Shown here in pieces: positions 5,610 through 5,929 of a DNA stretch of 5,929 nt (position 1 is the first letter of the stretch; every line of letters starts with the position of its first letter). The stretch covers positions 1-5,929 of the forward strand of contig CANHLB010000123.1 in the NCBI GenBank assembly GCA_947461335.1. Direction: 5' to 3'. Source of the DNA: Burkholderiaceae bacterium. Lineage in GTDB: Bacteria; Pseudomonadota; Gammaproteobacteria; Burkholderiales; Burkholderiaceae. The notes under the pieces were generated by a model. The model searched no databases and was not told the origin of the DNA. It saw only the letters and a list, made by a program, of their open reading frames with translations. A program made the position numbers and the translations under genes.

Positions 5610-5726
5610 CTGCCTGAGCGGGGACGAATACCCGGAGTGCGATTAACAACTTTATTGGAGAAGCTAGCGAAAGCTAAATTGCATAGACTTATCACCTGTT
5701 GGTGACCTGCAATTAACACGAATTCT
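5610..5726 (+). other. Predicted 117-nt structured 5' leader of oxc
   Basis: Several possible hairpins follow one another: CGGG/CCCG (5619-5622 with 5631-5634, 8-nt loop), TAGC-GAAA-GCTA with a GNRA loop (5665-5676), and a larger one closed by AATTGCA (5677-5683) and TGCAATT (5708-5714) with TCACC-TGTT-GGTGA (5692-5705) inside. The last ends 12 bases before the oxc ATG. No Shine-Dalgarno sequence is seen at the normal distance; GGAG at 5657-5660 is too far away. I do not recognise a known riboswitch class here. The leader could simply be untranslated sequence with chance stems. Confidence 0.4.
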
Positions 5727-5929
5727 ATGACAACAGATACTCAAAATACACAATTAACCGATGGCTTTCATCTCGTCATTGATGCTTTAAAAGCTAATGA
5801 CCTTAATACCATCTTTGGTCTGGTTGGTATTCCTATTACTGATTTGTGTCGTTTGGCACAGGCGGAAGGTATTCGCTTTATTGGTTTCCGCCATGAGCAA
5901 CATGCTGGTAATGCAGCTGCAATTGCTGG
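5727..5929 (+). CDS. oxc: Oxalyl-CoA decarboxylase, N-terminal part
   Basis: This thiamine-diphosphate enzyme decarboxylates oxalyl-CoA to formyl-CoA and CO2 in the cytoplasm, and works together with formyl-CoA:oxalate CoA-transferase (Frc). The 67 complete codons visible include [20 protein letters not shown] (10-29), [10 protein letters not shown] (31-40) and [14 protein letters not shown] (54-67), closely matching the start of the Oxalobacter formigenes enzyme ([33 protein letters not shown]). E57 corresponds to the catalytic glutamate that activates the thiamine ring. The gene runs off the window end; the family is about 560-570 residues long. The ATG at 5727 fits the family start, although no Shine-Dalgarno sequence precedes it. 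frc would be expected downstream, outside the window. Regulation by the upstream Crp/Fnr-family protein is inferred from the FNR-type palindrome in the promoter. Confidence 0.95.
   Translation, partial: MTTDTQNTQLTDGFHLVIDALKANDLNTIFGLVGIPITDLCRLAQAEGIRFIGFRHEQHAGNAAAIA

Noticed and set aside
5610..5640. Guanidine-II (mini-ykkC) or thiamine riboswitch before oxc
   Set aside because: An ACGA in a hairpin loop and a CTGAG are present, but the closing pairs, the second hairpin and the other conserved thiamine elements are missing.
1..5929. CRISPR array, insertion sequence, tRNA or phage attachment site
   Set aside because: I saw no regularly spaced repeats, transposase frames, terminal inverted repeats or tRNA-like cloverleaf sequence in the window.

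Overview
The window looks like a betaproteobacterial chromosome of the Burkholderiaceae, most likely Polynucleobacter or a close freshwater relative. The reasons are moderate G+C, the protein sequences of MatB, ZapA and BtuB, a 6S RNA directly behind zapA, and an oxalyl-CoA decarboxylase very close to that of Oxalobacter. The genus is an inference from remembered family sequences, not from a search.

Layout. Bases 1-840 (+) hold the C-terminal part of a malonyl-CoA synthetase (matB). It converges on a TauE/SafE-type membrane transporter (837-1655, -), and the two genes share a CTAG stop. From 4461 down to 837 everything is on the minus strand, in the order btuB, a small coiled-coil gene (ZapB-like), zapA, 6S RNA (ssrS) and tauE. 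The zapA-ssrS order is the classical one; the gene after ssrS is usually ygfA/fau, but here it is the transporter. btuB, an outer-membrane TonB-dependent cobalamin receptor, is preceded by a complete cobalamin riboswitch (about 4616-4803) and a long G+C-rich leader (4462-4615).

Divergent from the riboswitch is a Crp/Fnr-family regulator gene (4898-5515, +). It is followed after 211 bp by the start of oxalyl-CoA decarboxylase (oxc, 5727 to the window end). The recognition helix of the regulator carries the E-x-x-S-R pattern of FNR, and a perfect FNR-type palindrome (TTGAC-N4-GTCAA) lies in the gap before oxc. Its centre is 41.5 bp upstream of the start site predicted from a TAATAT -10 box, the geometry of a class II activator site. 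The most economical reading is a local oxalate-degradation switch: the regulator activates oxc through this box. The expected 117-nt oxc leader has several hairpins and no evident Shine-Dalgarno sequence.

The main points for a second look are the Fnr-box/oxc promoter geometry, the structured oxc leader, an array of half-sites between the riboswitch and the regulator gene, the expression platform of the cobalamin riboswitch, and the tauE ribosome-binding site embedded in the 3' end of 6S RNA.
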